From positions 1-56,541 of the forward strand of contig CALIAU010000035.1 in the NCBI GenBank assembly GCA_938045585.1: a stretch of 56,541 nucleotides of DNA, read 5' to 3'. A program made the position numbers and the translations under genes. Below are positions 46,615 to 54,669 of this stretch, one piece after another (position 1 is the stretch's first letter; the number at the start of each line of letters is the position of its first letter). Below the pieces are notes generated by a model that saw only the letters and a list, made by a program, of their open reading frames with translations, was not told the DNA's origin and did no database searches. The DNA comes from an uncultured Saprospiraceae bacterium (GTDB taxonomy: Bacteria > Bacteroidota > Bacteroidia > Chitinophagales > Saprospiraceae).

Positions 46615-48408
46615 TTAAGCAGAAATCTCCGTTTGCATCTGGGTATACTGCGCACGTACTTGATCCACAGCTTCATTTCCACGGATTACAAATACATCTA
46701 CTTTTTCATTTAAATCTTGATATTGACTATTCTCAGCTAATTCAACAATTTCATTCAATTCGTTCGTAAAACTAGCAAGTCCAACTTTCTGAAAACTTGG
46801 AATGAGTTTCTTTGCTATACTTGAAACCTGAGAAAGTCGCTCACAATATTTCATATCATTTAATAGAGCCGGTGTTTGATCTAAATATGTCTCAAATACC
46901 TGCAAGGCTTCAGATGGATCTTCTGCATAGCTTTCTTTTAAATAATCTTTATCTATTACTATATTCTTTGATACAACGACATCCGTATGTATATCCTCTA
47001 CATGCATTTCGTCTTCTATCTGCTTCTCTGGAACGAATGTCTTATCCACATTCACATCCAAGTTCTCTTCTATTGAAACTTCATTACTATATACAGCTTC
47101 AATATTTACTTCTTCTTCATCCTTTGCTCCTAACTCTCTAAATATTTCCTGCACATGCACTGGATGAAAAGGTTTGTTTAGTATATAAAACAAATCCGCA
47201 TCTTCCAGTTGTTCTAATTCTCCCTTACAAGAAGATGCACACATTCCAACAATTGGAATTTTAGAATTTGTGTTTTCAAATTTTCGAATCTCTTTGCTCA
47301 ATTCTATACCCTGCATGTTTGGTAGATGCATATCTAAAAAAACTACAGAAAATGTTTTTGTCCTTGCAAGTTCTATTGCCTGATGACTATTCTCGGCTAG
47401 AATAAAAGAATTACCTGTAGCTCTAAACAAATTTGCCATATACGCTTGGTGTAAAGGATTATCTTCAACTAATAAAATAGGTGCAGGTAAAATTATATTA
47501 TCTATTCTCTTTTTAAATTCTTCCGAAGCAAGAAGCATAGATTCTTCCGTCTCTTCAAAGTTCAATAAAACACTATATTTTGTGCCACTTCCTAGCCTAC
47601 TACTAACATGCATATCTCCATCTAATAACTCCACAACTTTCTTCACATAGGCAAGTCCTATCCCTCTATTCGATCCCTGTTCTTGTATATCATTAGATTG
47701 AAATGGAGTATATATGTCCTTGATATTTTCCTTAGAAATACCAACGCCCGTATCCTCCACTTCAAAACGAACCGATATCCGCGATCTGTTTCTATCTATA
47801 ATACGTGTTCTCAAATAAATATAGCCTTCTCTCGTATTGCTGCGCGCATGCTGAACAATTCGAGATAAAATTTTCCGGATCAACCCCGGGTCGCCCAACA
47901 AAAGTTTTTCAAAACCTGAATCCATTTCTAATTGCACAGTAATAGACTCTCCTTCCAGTTGCAATGCATATGCCTTCTGCAAACTTTCCATAAAATGCAC
48001 CGCATCAAACTTTTCATTCTTCACTACAAAACTTTCCTTTTTATCATTCGAATAATCTAAAACATCCGTCACCATTGTTTTCAATATCTCGGCAGAATCT
48101 TTAATTAAGTCTAATTGATTTAATTGCTCCTTGGAAAGATTGGAGCTCTGCAGTATATGAGACATACCTAAGATTGCATTTAAAGGTGTCTTTAGCTCTT
48201 CATGTATATTTGCCATAAATACATCACTCGCTCTCTTGTGATCTATTTTACTATCCTTTTCTGCACGCAGTGCCTCTTCCATAGAGACTATATCCTTTTT
48301 TAAATTATATATCTCCAGAGATTTTTGCTCTAAATTTTGATCAGCAACACGCTGAGCACGCAGCGCCGCAGCCAATTTATTTTGCAACAATTCTAATTCA
48401 CTATTCAT
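46615..48408 (-). CDS. Hybrid sensor histidine kinase with receiver and degenerate HPt domain
   Basis: Cytoplasmic kinase (597 residues) with no membrane segment. Order: coiled coil (1-60), HisKA with His69 in NIHEELKTPLNAI, HATPase (about 140-295) with EDTGVGIS and RGIGLAYVKKVVELLDG, receiver (310-430) with Asp359 in VVFLDMHLPNMQG and Lys412, then an HPt-like helical bundle (about 490-595). Two key positions are altered: the N-box Asn is His187 (RIVQHARSN), and the HPt histidine position is Lys533 (IAKKLIPSF). Kinase output may thus be reduced or altered. The kinase gene follows a DksA-like gene by 31 bp. Confidence 0.9.
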   Translation of the reverse strand: MNSELELLQNKLAAALRAQRVADQNLEQKSLEIYNLKKDIVSMEEALRAEKDSKIDHKRASDVFMANIHEELKTPLNAILGMSHILQSSNLSKEQLNQLDLIKDSAEILKTMVTDVLDYSNDKKESFVVKNEKFDAVHFMESLQKAYALQLEGESITVQLEMDSGFEKLLLGDPGLIRKILSRIVQHARSNTREGYIYLRTRIIDRNRSRISVRFEVEDTGVGISKENIKDIYTPFQSNDIQEQGSNRGIGLAYVKKVVELLDGDMHVSSRLGSGTKYSVLLNFEETEESMLLASEEFKKRIDNIILPAPILLVEDNPLHQAYMANLFRATGNSFILAENSHQAIELARTKTFSVVFLDMHLPNMQGIELSKEIRKFENTNSKIPIVGMCASSCKGELEQLEDADLFYILNKPFHPVHVQEIFRELGAKDEEEVNIEAVYSNEVSIEENLDVNVDKTFVPEKQIEDEMHVEDIHTDVVVSKNIVIDKDYLKESYAEDPSEALQVFETYLDQTPALLNDMKYCERLSQVSSIAKKLIPSFQKVGLASFTNELNEIVELAENSQYQDLNEKVDVFVIRGNEAVDQVRAQYTQMQTEISA

Positions 48409-48439
48409 AATAATAACATTTCTATATCATGGGCAAGGA

Positions 48440-48769
48440 TTATCTTCTAGATGCACAGCGCACACATTGATTACTCTCAGGCATAAACAATATACGTGCC
48501 TCCGGGATTGGATTCTTACAATCAAAACACAGACCAAAATCGTCTTTATCAATGTTTTGAAGAGCCGCCTTTAGCTTCCCCAGTTTGCGCTTATTATTTC
48601 TAAGCGAGGCTTCCATGACACTCTTATTATTGATAGCATCCATTCTAGAAATCCTACCCAAACTATTTTCTGGCACAACCGGCTGCGTCATATCCTCTAA
48701 CTCCACTAAGTCCCGCTCAGTTTTACTAATCAGATCCAGAATCTTTTGCTTGAGTGCTACCTTATCCAT
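48440..48769 (-). CDS. TraR/DksA-family zinc-finger protein
   Basis: The 109-residue protein has an N-terminal coiled coil (about 1-70) and a C-terminal C4 zinc finger CFDC-x17-CVRC (Cys81, 84, 102, 105). This is the fold that inserts into the RNA polymerase secondary channel, modulating transcription with ppGpp in DksA. It is shorter than E. coli DksA (151), as usual in Bacteroidota; the DxxDxA coiled-coil tip is not certain (SRMDAINNKS could correspond). Possible operon with the hybrid kinase 31 bp downstream. Confidence 0.88.
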   Translation of the reverse strand: MDKVALKQKILDLISKTERDLVELEDMTQPVVPENSLGRISRMDAINNKSVMEASLRNNKRKLGKLKAALQNIDKDDFGLCFDCKNPIPEARILFMPESNQCVRCASRR

Positions 48770-48927
48770 ACTTTTTAACTGCTTGTAATATACATACTGA
48801 CAAGCCTAAGTTGTAGCCTATTCATTCATTTTCAACAGAAATCCCTTAAATAAGGCCCTCTAGTCACAGCTGGGAGAAATTGAATTATAATTTTTAATAT
48901 ATAAGTTCTTCAATTATGTTTTATGTA

Positions 48928-48935
48928 TACCTTTG
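48928..48935 (+). promoter_or_regulatory. Predicted -7 element for scpB-DUF2480
   Basis: TACCTTTG matches TAnnTTTG exactly. It lies downstream of the first in-frame ATG (48916), so transcripts would begin near 48942 and translation would have to use the TTG at 48952. No clear -33 element at the standard distance. Confidence 0.5.
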
Positions 48936-48951
48936 TACCAAACTACCGACT

Positions 48952-49554
48952 TTGGAGAATTTATCTAAACATATAGAAAGCCTTATTTTTACGACTGAGA
49001 AAGCCCTTTCAGAAAAGGACCTCAAAGCAGCCTTAGATAAGACCTTTGATCAGAATATCAAGAAAGAAGATATCAGTACAGCACTGGAATCCCTTCAGAA
49101 CAAGTATAAGTCTGATGACTTCGCAATAGAAATTGTAGGTATATCTGGAGGATATCGCTTTATGACAAAAGCAGCCTACCACAACACTATTTCTAGTCAC
49201 TTGACCATCCTAAACAAGAAAAACCTATCAAAGGCAGCCCTAGAAACACTCGCAATTGTTGCATACAAACAACCCATCGTAAAAAGTGAGATAGAAAGCA
49301 TAAGAGGTGTAGGCTGTGATTATTCCGTCCAAAAACTATTGGAAAAAGAACTTATCGAGATGGTAGGAAGAAGCAGCGGCCCTGGAAGGCCTATGGAATA
49401 TGGCACCACAGACAAATTTCTCGACCATTTTGGCATAAAAGCAGTTAAAGATTTACCACAATTAAAAGAATTAGAGCAAAATAATGAGCTAATCGGTGAA
49501 CAAGCACCCATAGAATATGATTCTAGTAAGGAAACAATGTCAGAGGAAGAATGA
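48952..49554 (+). CDS. scpB: Segregation and condensation protein B
   Basis: Kleisin-associated winged-helix subunit of the SMC-ScpAB condensin (200 residues from TTG). The product reads LENLSKHIESLIFTTEKALS, which aligns with the usual ScpB start if TTG at 48952 is read as Met. The central SKAALETLAIVAYKQPIVKS and IRGVGCDYSVQKLLEKELIE segments are the ScpB signature. The upstream ATG at 48916 would add 12 atypical residues, and a -7 promoter box lies between the two starts. It overlaps the DUF2480 gene by 4 nt (ATGA). ScpA and SMC are elsewhere. Confidence 0.92.
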   Translation: MENLSKHIESLIFTTEKALSEKDLKAALDKTFDQNIKKEDISTALESLQNKYKSDDFAIEIVGISGGYRFMTKAAYHNTISSHLTILNKKNLSKAALETLAIVAYKQPIVKSEIESIRGVGCDYSVQKLLEKELIEMVGRSSGPGRPMEYGTTDKFLDHFGIKAVKDLPQLKELEQNNELIGEQAPIEYDSSKETMSEEE

Positions 49555-50072
49555 ATTCCAAACCATTAATAAATCGCGTTGCTAATAGTGCACTAATCAC
49601 TATTAATCTAGAAAACTATTATCCAGATGAACTATCCTTCCTAGAGATAGACATGAAAGAATTTCTGTTTAAAGAACTTATTTTAAAAGAAAAAGAATTT
49701 AGAGCCGCCCTCAAAGAAATGGATTGGACTCAGTTTCAAGACAAGAGCGTCCTCCTATTTTGTAGTACAGATGCCATTATCCCTGTATGGGCCTACATGT
49801 TATTTTCCGCCCACCTCGCACCCTATGCCGCAGCCGTATATTTTGGCAAAAAAGAAGCCTTCCTCGAAGAACATTACAATAGGACCCTTGCGCAAGAAGA
49901 CATGTCAGTCTATGAAGGAAAACGCATCGTCATTAAAGGCTGCAGTGATAAAGATGTCCCCGCCTCCGCCTATGTCACATTAACAAAGGCCCTACAACCC
50001 TTTGCACAAAGCATTATGTATGGAGAACCATGCAGCACCGTCCCCATATTTAAGAGACCCAGAAAGGTATAG
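49551..50072 (+). CDS. DUF2480 family protein
   Basis: Soluble protein (173 residues) with the DUF2480 pattern: INRVANSALITINLE near the N-terminus, LLFCSTDAIIPVWAYMLF in the middle, and KGCSDKDVPASAYVTLTKAL toward the end. The family is confined mostly to Bacteroidota and has no established function. It begins inside the scpB stop codon (4-nt ATGA overlap), so translation of the two is probably coupled and a link to chromosome segregation is conceivable. A structured repeat element begins 54 nt after its stop. Confidence 0.88.
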   Translation: MNSKPLINRVANSALITINLENYYPDELSFLEIDMKEFLFKELILKEKEFRAALKEMDWTQFQDKSVLLFCSTDAIIPVWAYMLFSAHLAPYAAAVYFGKKEAFLEEHYNRTLAQEDMSVYEGKRIVIKGCSDKDVPASAYVTLTKALQPFAQSIMYGEPCSTVPIFKRPRKV

Positions 50073-50126
50073 CCGCCTGTAGACTTATAAAACGACGCGT
50101 ATATTTTATGTAAACAATTAGAATTA

Positions 50127-50291
50127 GGGCGATCCCTCATCATTCAGGAGCTGCACTTCGTTCCGCTAATAATGCAGTACAGGCACTGCATTATGCCTTC
50201 ATGATGGGTCAGGCCGTTCGGGAGTTCCGTTCTGTCCTTGTTGTCCACAAGGCCACAACCCCTGCGGGTCCCTACCACCCTTATCGCGTGG
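50127..50291 (+). repeat. Structured intergenic element, copy 3 (longest)
   Basis: Begins GGGCGATCCCT and ends TTATCGCGTGG; GCGAT (50129-50133) pairs with ATCGC (50283-50287). The first variable hairpin is large: CATCAT/ATGATG enclosing TAATGCAGT/ACTGCATTA. The core GGGTCAGGCCGTTCGGGAGT and TTCCGTTCT matches the other copies, and a second hairpin CCTTGT/ACAAGG follows. It begins 54 nt after the DUF2480 stop in the same direction. Confidence 0.8.
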
Positions 50292-50345
50292 CTTGTCTTT
50301 AAGATCTTAGGTAAAAAAATAATTGAATGCTAATTCTTAGACTTT

Positions 50346-50918
50346 TTATTTTGAAAAGCTATAACCTACAAGTATCGACAGGTTCCTATTTTTAATACTG
50401 TCCTCCTCATCCGGATTTAGTTTTGACAAGGCAAAAGCAGCATTGAATCCTATAAAAAACGAATCTATATCCACAGTGAATCCTACATTGACACCCAGAT
50501 CTCCTCTTTTGATAAATCCAGAACTGAGATCAAGCGCAGTACTAACACCAGCTACCTCTTGTGCAGCATTTAAAAGAAGTCCATAATACAAGCCACCATG
50601 CAAGTGCATTCCAAAAAAATCATTCTCGTACACATGATACACCAGATCTAAAGGAACTTCCAAGTAATTTAATAGAAGCTTTGAAGGCGCATTCCCAAAT
50701 CCTTTTCTTGAATATAAGAGACCAGGACGTAGTGAAACCTTTTCTACAACATCATCCGTATATGTAATGCCCAGCTGGAATCCAGTAATTGAGGATATGT
50801 TTTCTGTATTCAGTTCAGATGAAATAGTCGCCTGGTTCACCCCCAGCCTGAAAGCTAGTTGTGCATGCACATTGCTAGTACCAGTAACTATCACAAATAA
50901 TAATATTAGTCTTTTCAA
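50346..50918 (-). CDS. Outer-membrane beta-barrel protein (PorT/OmpW-like)
   Basis: The product (190 residues from TTG) starts with a signal peptide (LKRLILLFVIVTGTSNVHAQ) and an alternating-strand beta-barrel typical of the Bacteroidota outer-membrane beta-barrel (PorT-like) family: LAFRLGVNQATISSE, FQLGITYTDD, VSLRPGLLYSRKGFG, YLEVPLDLVYHVYE, and a final strand NLSILVGYSFSK. The TTG at 50918 is preferred: the first frame codons carry no hydrophobic start, and a -7 box (minus-strand TATATTTG, 50947-50940) lies just upstream. It is a diverged paralog of the next gene. Confidence 0.8.
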   Translation of the reverse strand: MKRLILLFVIVTGTSNVHAQLAFRLGVNQATISSELNTENISSITGFQLGITYTDDVVEKVSLRPGLLYSRKGFGNAPSKLLLNYLEVPLDLVYHVYENDFFGMHLHGGLYYGLLLNAAQEVAGVSTALDLSSGFIKRGDLGVNVGFTVDIDSFFIGFNAAFALSKLNPDEEDSIKNRNLSILVGYSFSK

Positions 50919-50939
50919 TGCTGTGGTTTTATTACGGTT

Positions 50940-50947
50940 CAAATATA
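50940..50947 (-). promoter_or_regulatory. Predicted -7 element for the first barrel gene
   Basis: Minus-strand TATATTTG, an exact TAnnTTTG match, immediately downstream of the terminator of the preceding gene and about 22 nt upstream of the proposed TTG start. Confidence 0.5.
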
Positions 50948-50972
50948 AAAAAAGGAGGGCAAGCCCTCCTTT
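50947..50972 (-). terminator. Intrinsic terminator of the second barrel gene
   Basis: On the minus strand AAAGGAGGG pairs with CCCTCCTTT around a 4-nt loop (50972-50951), followed by seven Ts. It ends 27 nt after the stop of the gene at 51000-51599. Confidence 0.88.
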
Positions 50973-50999
50973 GTATCTTTATAACTGTATTTGATCTTA

Positions 51000-51599
51000 C
51001 TACTTATCCATAGATCCACCGCCGAACATGTAGCCAGCAATGAATGATAAATTTGTATTTTTTAAATTAAAATCAAATTCTTCATCTGTATTCAAATTAC
51101 TTAATCCCAAACCGTAATTTAAGCCCACATAGATTCCACTAAAGTCAACCGTACCGCCAAAATTTAAACCGAAATCAGTTCGTGCAAGACCCTCATCTTC
51201 ATCAAATTCAAAAGATTCACCTCCAGACTCTCCACTTAACATATAGCCAATATAAGGCCCAGCATGTACATCAATCCCAAAGGATGCTGCATCATATGCA
51301 CTGAACACAAAGTCTAATGGAATTTCTAAATAGTTAAAAGTTGTAGCATCCTCTACTCCTCCAAAACTAATTTTAAATCCCTTGACGGAATACAATAGCC
51401 CTGGTCTGAAAGCCAACTTATCACTTAATGCTGCGGAATACGTAAGACCAACCTGAAATCCACTTCCAGCATCTGGACTTCCAAAAAGAGCAGTGTCTCC
51501 AGAAATATTGGAAAGGTTAAACCCAGCACGTACCCCTAATTGTCCATAAGAAGTAGCAACGCTAAAAATAAATAGTAATAGAATAGTTAATTTTTTCAT
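51000..51599 (-). CDS. Outer-membrane beta-barrel protein (PorT/OmpW-like), paralog
   Basis: The product (199 residues) starts MKKLTILLLFIFSVATSYGQ (signal peptide) and has the same strand order as its neighbour: GVRAGFNLSNISGD, FQVGLTYSAALSD, FRPGLLYSVKGFK, YLEIPLDFVFSAYD, GIDVHAGPYIGYMLSG, ending LSFIAGYMFGG. The pair is a tandem duplication separated by a terminator and a new promoter, so they are independently transcribed. An ATG three codons upstream is an alternative start. Ligand unknown. Confidence 0.85.
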   Translation of the reverse strand: MKKLTILLLFIFSVATSYGQLGVRAGFNLSNISGDTALFGSPDAGSGFQVGLTYSAALSDKLAFRPGLLYSVKGFKISFGGVEDATTFNYLEIPLDFVFSAYDAASFGIDVHAGPYIGYMLSGESGGESFEFDEDEGLARTDFGLNFGGTVDFSGIYVGLNYGLGLSNLNTDEEFDFNLKNTNLSFIAGYMFGGGSMDK

Positions 51600-51823
51600 T
51601 GTAAACATTTTTAGTAGTTAGAATATTTGATTGATTAATTAAATGAATATTAAACTATTATTAGCTAGACTCGTAGCAAATGCCAGCTTTCATTTGTATG
51701 AATCCAGAGGCACAAGCTACATACCTAGCTATATCTTTTTGTTAAGCTACATAAAAATATAATAACATATATCAGTTTTAACTAATATTTAGATTGGTAG
51801 ATTTTTGCTACAACAAGCAATAT

Positions 51824-52219
51824 TTATGCATTAATCGGTTCTATAAAGTCCCACAAATTGCCATACAGGTCCTTAAATACAGCTACAATTCCCCATGATT
51901 CCTCCGCAGGCTGCCTTACAAAGACTACATTTTGCTTTTTCATTCTATCATAATCCCGCCAAAAGTCATCCGTATACAAGAATAAAAAGACGCGTCCCCC
52001 TGTTTGATTACCAACAAATGTCCTTTGATGCTCATTTTTTGCCTTAGCAAGTAGAATATTACAGCCATTATCTGAGCCTGGAGGTGCTACTACTACCCAT
52101 CTTTTTCCATCTATAGGCGTATCCTCGAGCAATTGAAATTGTAAAATCTCTGTATAATACTGGATAGCCTCATCGTAGTCTGCTACAACAAGAGCAATTT
52201 TTGCAAGATTTTGACGCAT
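51824..52219 (-). CDS. VOC (glyoxalase/dioxygenase-fold) family protein
   Basis: Vicinal-oxygen-chelate protein (131 residues) with the paired beta-alpha-beta-beta-beta modules: KIALVVADYDEAIQYYTEIL at the N-terminus, KRWVVVAPPGSDNGCNILL, VFLFLYTDDFWRDYDRMK and GIVAVFKDLYGNLWDFIEP at the C-terminus. This is a glyoxalase/bleomycin-resistance-type fold. A metal-binding Glu/His set is not obvious: the usual N-terminal His is absent (ALVVADY), though Glu128 is retained. The reaction is therefore unknown. Confidence 0.85.
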   Translation of the reverse strand: MRQNLAKIALVVADYDEAIQYYTEILQFQLLEDTPIDGKRWVVVAPPGSDNGCNILLAKAKNEHQRTFVGNQTGGRVFLFLYTDDFWRDYDRMKKQNVVFVRQPAEESWGIVAVFKDLYGNLWDFIEPINA

Positions 52220-52287
52220 AATTTGAAGCTTTAATTCATTTTTTGAGACAAAAACTACGATTTATTAGCCTGAAAGGCCGTTTTAAA

Positions 52288-52315
52288 CAAAAAAACCGCC
52301 CCCGGAAGGAACGGT
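52288..52315 (-). terminator. Terminator-like hairpin in the VOC gene leader
   Basis: On the minus strand ACCGTTCC pairs with GGGGCGGT (two G-T wobbles) and is followed by eight Ts (52295-52288), about 70 nt upstream of the VOC start. No leftward gene precedes it, so it may be an attenuator or only a chance hairpin. Confidence 0.35.
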
Positions 52316-52416
52316 CCACTAAGTTTTTAAAAAAGTACCAATGAAATTTGGTAAATAACTCAATCTCAATGATTCATATGCAAATTATATACCAAAATAA
52401 GAGAGGTGCAACTATC

Positions 52417-52446
52417 TTGGAAAAATCAAGTAAAACAGTACCTTTG
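52417..52446 (+). promoter_or_regulatory. Bacteroidota-type promoter for the PpiD-like gene
   Basis: TTG at 52417-52419, a 19-bp spacer and TACCTTTG at 52439-52446 match the -33/-7 consensus. The start site near 52453 shows that the upstream extension of the ORF (from 52406) is not translated. Confidence 0.8.
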
Positions 52447-52495
52447 CAGTTCTCAAAAAAGAGGCTTTTTAAATAAAAAATTAATAGACTACGAA

Positions 52496-54595
52496 ATGGC
52501 ATTAATTGGTAAAATAAGGAAGAACTTTTGGTTTGTTTTATTACTACTCGGATTTGCTCTAGCAGCATTTATTATCATGGATATGACGAGTGCAGGAAAC
52601 CCAGGAGGTACAATGGATACACATATGGGTTCGGTTGCTGGCCAAGATATTGACTACAACGCATTTAGTAGAGCAGAACAAGTGCTTTTTTCTGGTTCAG
52701 GGAACGCCTTTGCCAACAAAGAAAACCTTTGGAACTACTTTGTAGAACAGGCTATTGTAGATACAGAGTCTGATAAATTAGGAATCACTGTTCCTAAAGA
52801 AGAACTGCTGGATTTACAGTTTGGGCAAAACCTAAGTCCGCTTATCACACAACAGTTACAGACAGGTGCACTGAATTTTGATTTATTAAACCAAATAAAA
52901 ACTGCAATCGAGACAGATGAGTTTACAAACCCGCAACTTAGAACGTACTGGGCTGAACAAGAAAAGCAAATCATAAAAACTCAGAAGCAGACCAAACTAA
53001 ACAATCTGGTTTCAAAAGGTATTTTCACTCCTACTTGGATGGCTGAAGAATCTTTCCATGAAAGTAATGGAGGCGCTAAGATTGCATATGTAAAGATTCC
53101 ATTTGATCAGATCACAGAAACAGTAGAAGTAAGTGACTCTGACATCTCTAACTACATGTCAATGAACAAGGATATGTACACAAATAAAAAAGAGAAAAGA
53201 AAAATAGAATATATCACTTTTAACGTGAGACCTACAGCACAGGATAGTGCAGACATAAGAGCAAAAGCAGATGAACTCAGAAACAGTTTTTCTAGCACAA
53301 CAAACGACTCCTTGTTCTTAGCAACAAACGGAAGCAGTTACTCTAACTTATACACAGCAAAAGAAAATCTTCCAGCTGGACTTAAAGATGCTATCTCTGG
53401 AATGAACTCAGGTGATATTTACGGACCAGTCTTAGAAAATGGCAATTATGTAATGCACAAGAAATTAGACGCACGTGTAGTGCCTGATAGTGTAAGTGCA
53501 CAGCATATCCTTAGAAGAGTAACTGCAGGAGACGCGGCAGGTTTAACTTCTGCTAGAAAAATAATTGACAGCCTTTACACGCTTGCTGTTTCTGGAGCAG
53601 AAAGCTTTGATTCACTTGCAATAAAAAATAGTGAGGATGGTTCTGCCGCTCAGGGTGGTGATCTAGGAACCTTCGTACAAGGGGCAATGGTCCCAGAATT
53701 TAATGATGTTTGTTTCCTAGAGGGCAAAAGAGGAGGACACTATATTACCACCAGTCAATTCGGAGTCCACCTTATCAAGGTTGGAAAACAAATATATAAT
53801 GACAGAAACAATAAATACAAAATTGGCTCTGTTGCACTACCTATTATTCCATCGCAAAATACACAGGATGAAATGTATGACTCAGTTGTTGACCTCATCA
53901 GTAACAAAAAGAACATTTCAGAATTAAAAGAAGCACTCGGAACGAGACCAGGAGTATCTACTGCGGTATCTAGCAATCTTGAAGACCATGCATATAGTCT
54001 TGGTAGCTTAGGTGCAGATAATGCAAGTAGGCAAATGATAAAATGGGCATTTAACCCAAGCACGGAAATAGGTGATTTTTCTCCAGAAATATACAGCTAT
54101 TCAGATAGGGTGAATTACTATGACAACAAATATGTGATTGCCTCACTGCAATCTATTCAGCCAAAAGGACCTCTTAGTGTTGCCGCTGCAAAAGACCAAG
54201 TCTATAATCTTGTTCTAAACAAAAAGAAAGGAGAAATCGCCGCTGCAGCAATAGCGGGTAAGGACTTAAATAGCATTGCAGCACAATACAGTGCAAGCAT
54301 AGACACTGCTGATATTAGTTTAGCATCTGGTTTTGTACAAGGCATCGGAACAGAGCAAAAAGTGTACTCTCTTGGAATGGCTGGTCAGGCAAACGGTCCT
54401 GTAAATACTGTTGTGGGCGGAAGTGGATTATTTGCTGTTCAAACCATTAGTAAAAAAGATCCAGGACCTGCAGTGAATATACCTGCAATTAGGAGTACAG
54501 CACAGAATGCATCTAGAACGAGTGTTGCTTCTAGTCTTATACAAGCTATGAAGAATATGGTAGATGTAGAGGACAAAAGATCAGTATTCTACTAG
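52496..54595 (+). CDS. PpiD-like periplasmic peptidyl-prolyl isomerase / chaperone
   Basis: Membrane-anchored foldase (699 residues). One N-terminal transmembrane helix (residues 11-30, FWFVLLLLGFALAAFIIMDM) is followed by a SurA-N-like helical domain (40-230) and a parvulin rotamase domain (about 333-430; VSAQHILRR, GDLGTFVQGAMVPEFNDVCF, TSQFGVHLIKV). A C-terminal region could be a second, degenerate parvulin-like domain. It probably assists folding of exported and outer-membrane proteins. The start at 52496 (MALIGKIRKNF) is typical and lies downstream of a consensus promoter. Followed by ywqK-like and porQ genes. Confidence 0.9.
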   Translation: MALIGKIRKNFWFVLLLLGFALAAFIIMDMTSAGNPGGTMDTHMGSVAGQDIDYNAFSRAEQVLFSGSGNAFANKENLWNYFVEQAIVDTESDKLGITVPKEELLDLQFGQNLSPLITQQLQTGALNFDLLNQIKTAIETDEFTNPQLRTYWAEQEKQIIKTQKQTKLNNLVSKGIFTPTWMAEESFHESNGGAKIAYVKIPFDQITETVEVSDSDISNYMSMNKDMYTNKKEKRKIEYITFNVRPTAQDSADIRAKADELRNSFSSTTNDSLFLATNGSSYSNLYTAKENLPAGLKDAISGMNSGDIYGPVLENGNYVMHKKLDARVVPDSVSAQHILRRVTAGDAAGLTSARKIIDSLYTLAVSGAESFDSLAIKNSEDGSAAQGGDLGTFVQGAMVPEFNDVCFLEGKRGGHYITTSQFGVHLIKVGKQIYNDRNNKYKIGSVALPIIPSQNTQDEMYDSVVDLISNKKNISELKEALGTRPGVSTAVSSNLEDHAYSLGSLGADNASRQMIKWAFNPSTEIGDFSPEIYSYSDRVNYYDNKYVIASLQSIQPKGPLSVAAAKDQVYNLVLNKKKGEIAAAAIAGKDLNSIAAQYSASIDTADISLASGFVQGIGTEQKVYSLGMAGQANGPVNTVVGGSGLFAVQTISKKDPGPAVNIPAIRSTAQNASRTSVASSLIQAMKNMVDVEDKRSVFY

Positions 54596-54669
54596 TGAAA
54601 AGTGGAAAACATTGCTTTTTACATAATGTGAGAATCTTTGTATCGTTATTAAGGAGAAAGATTTAAGCT

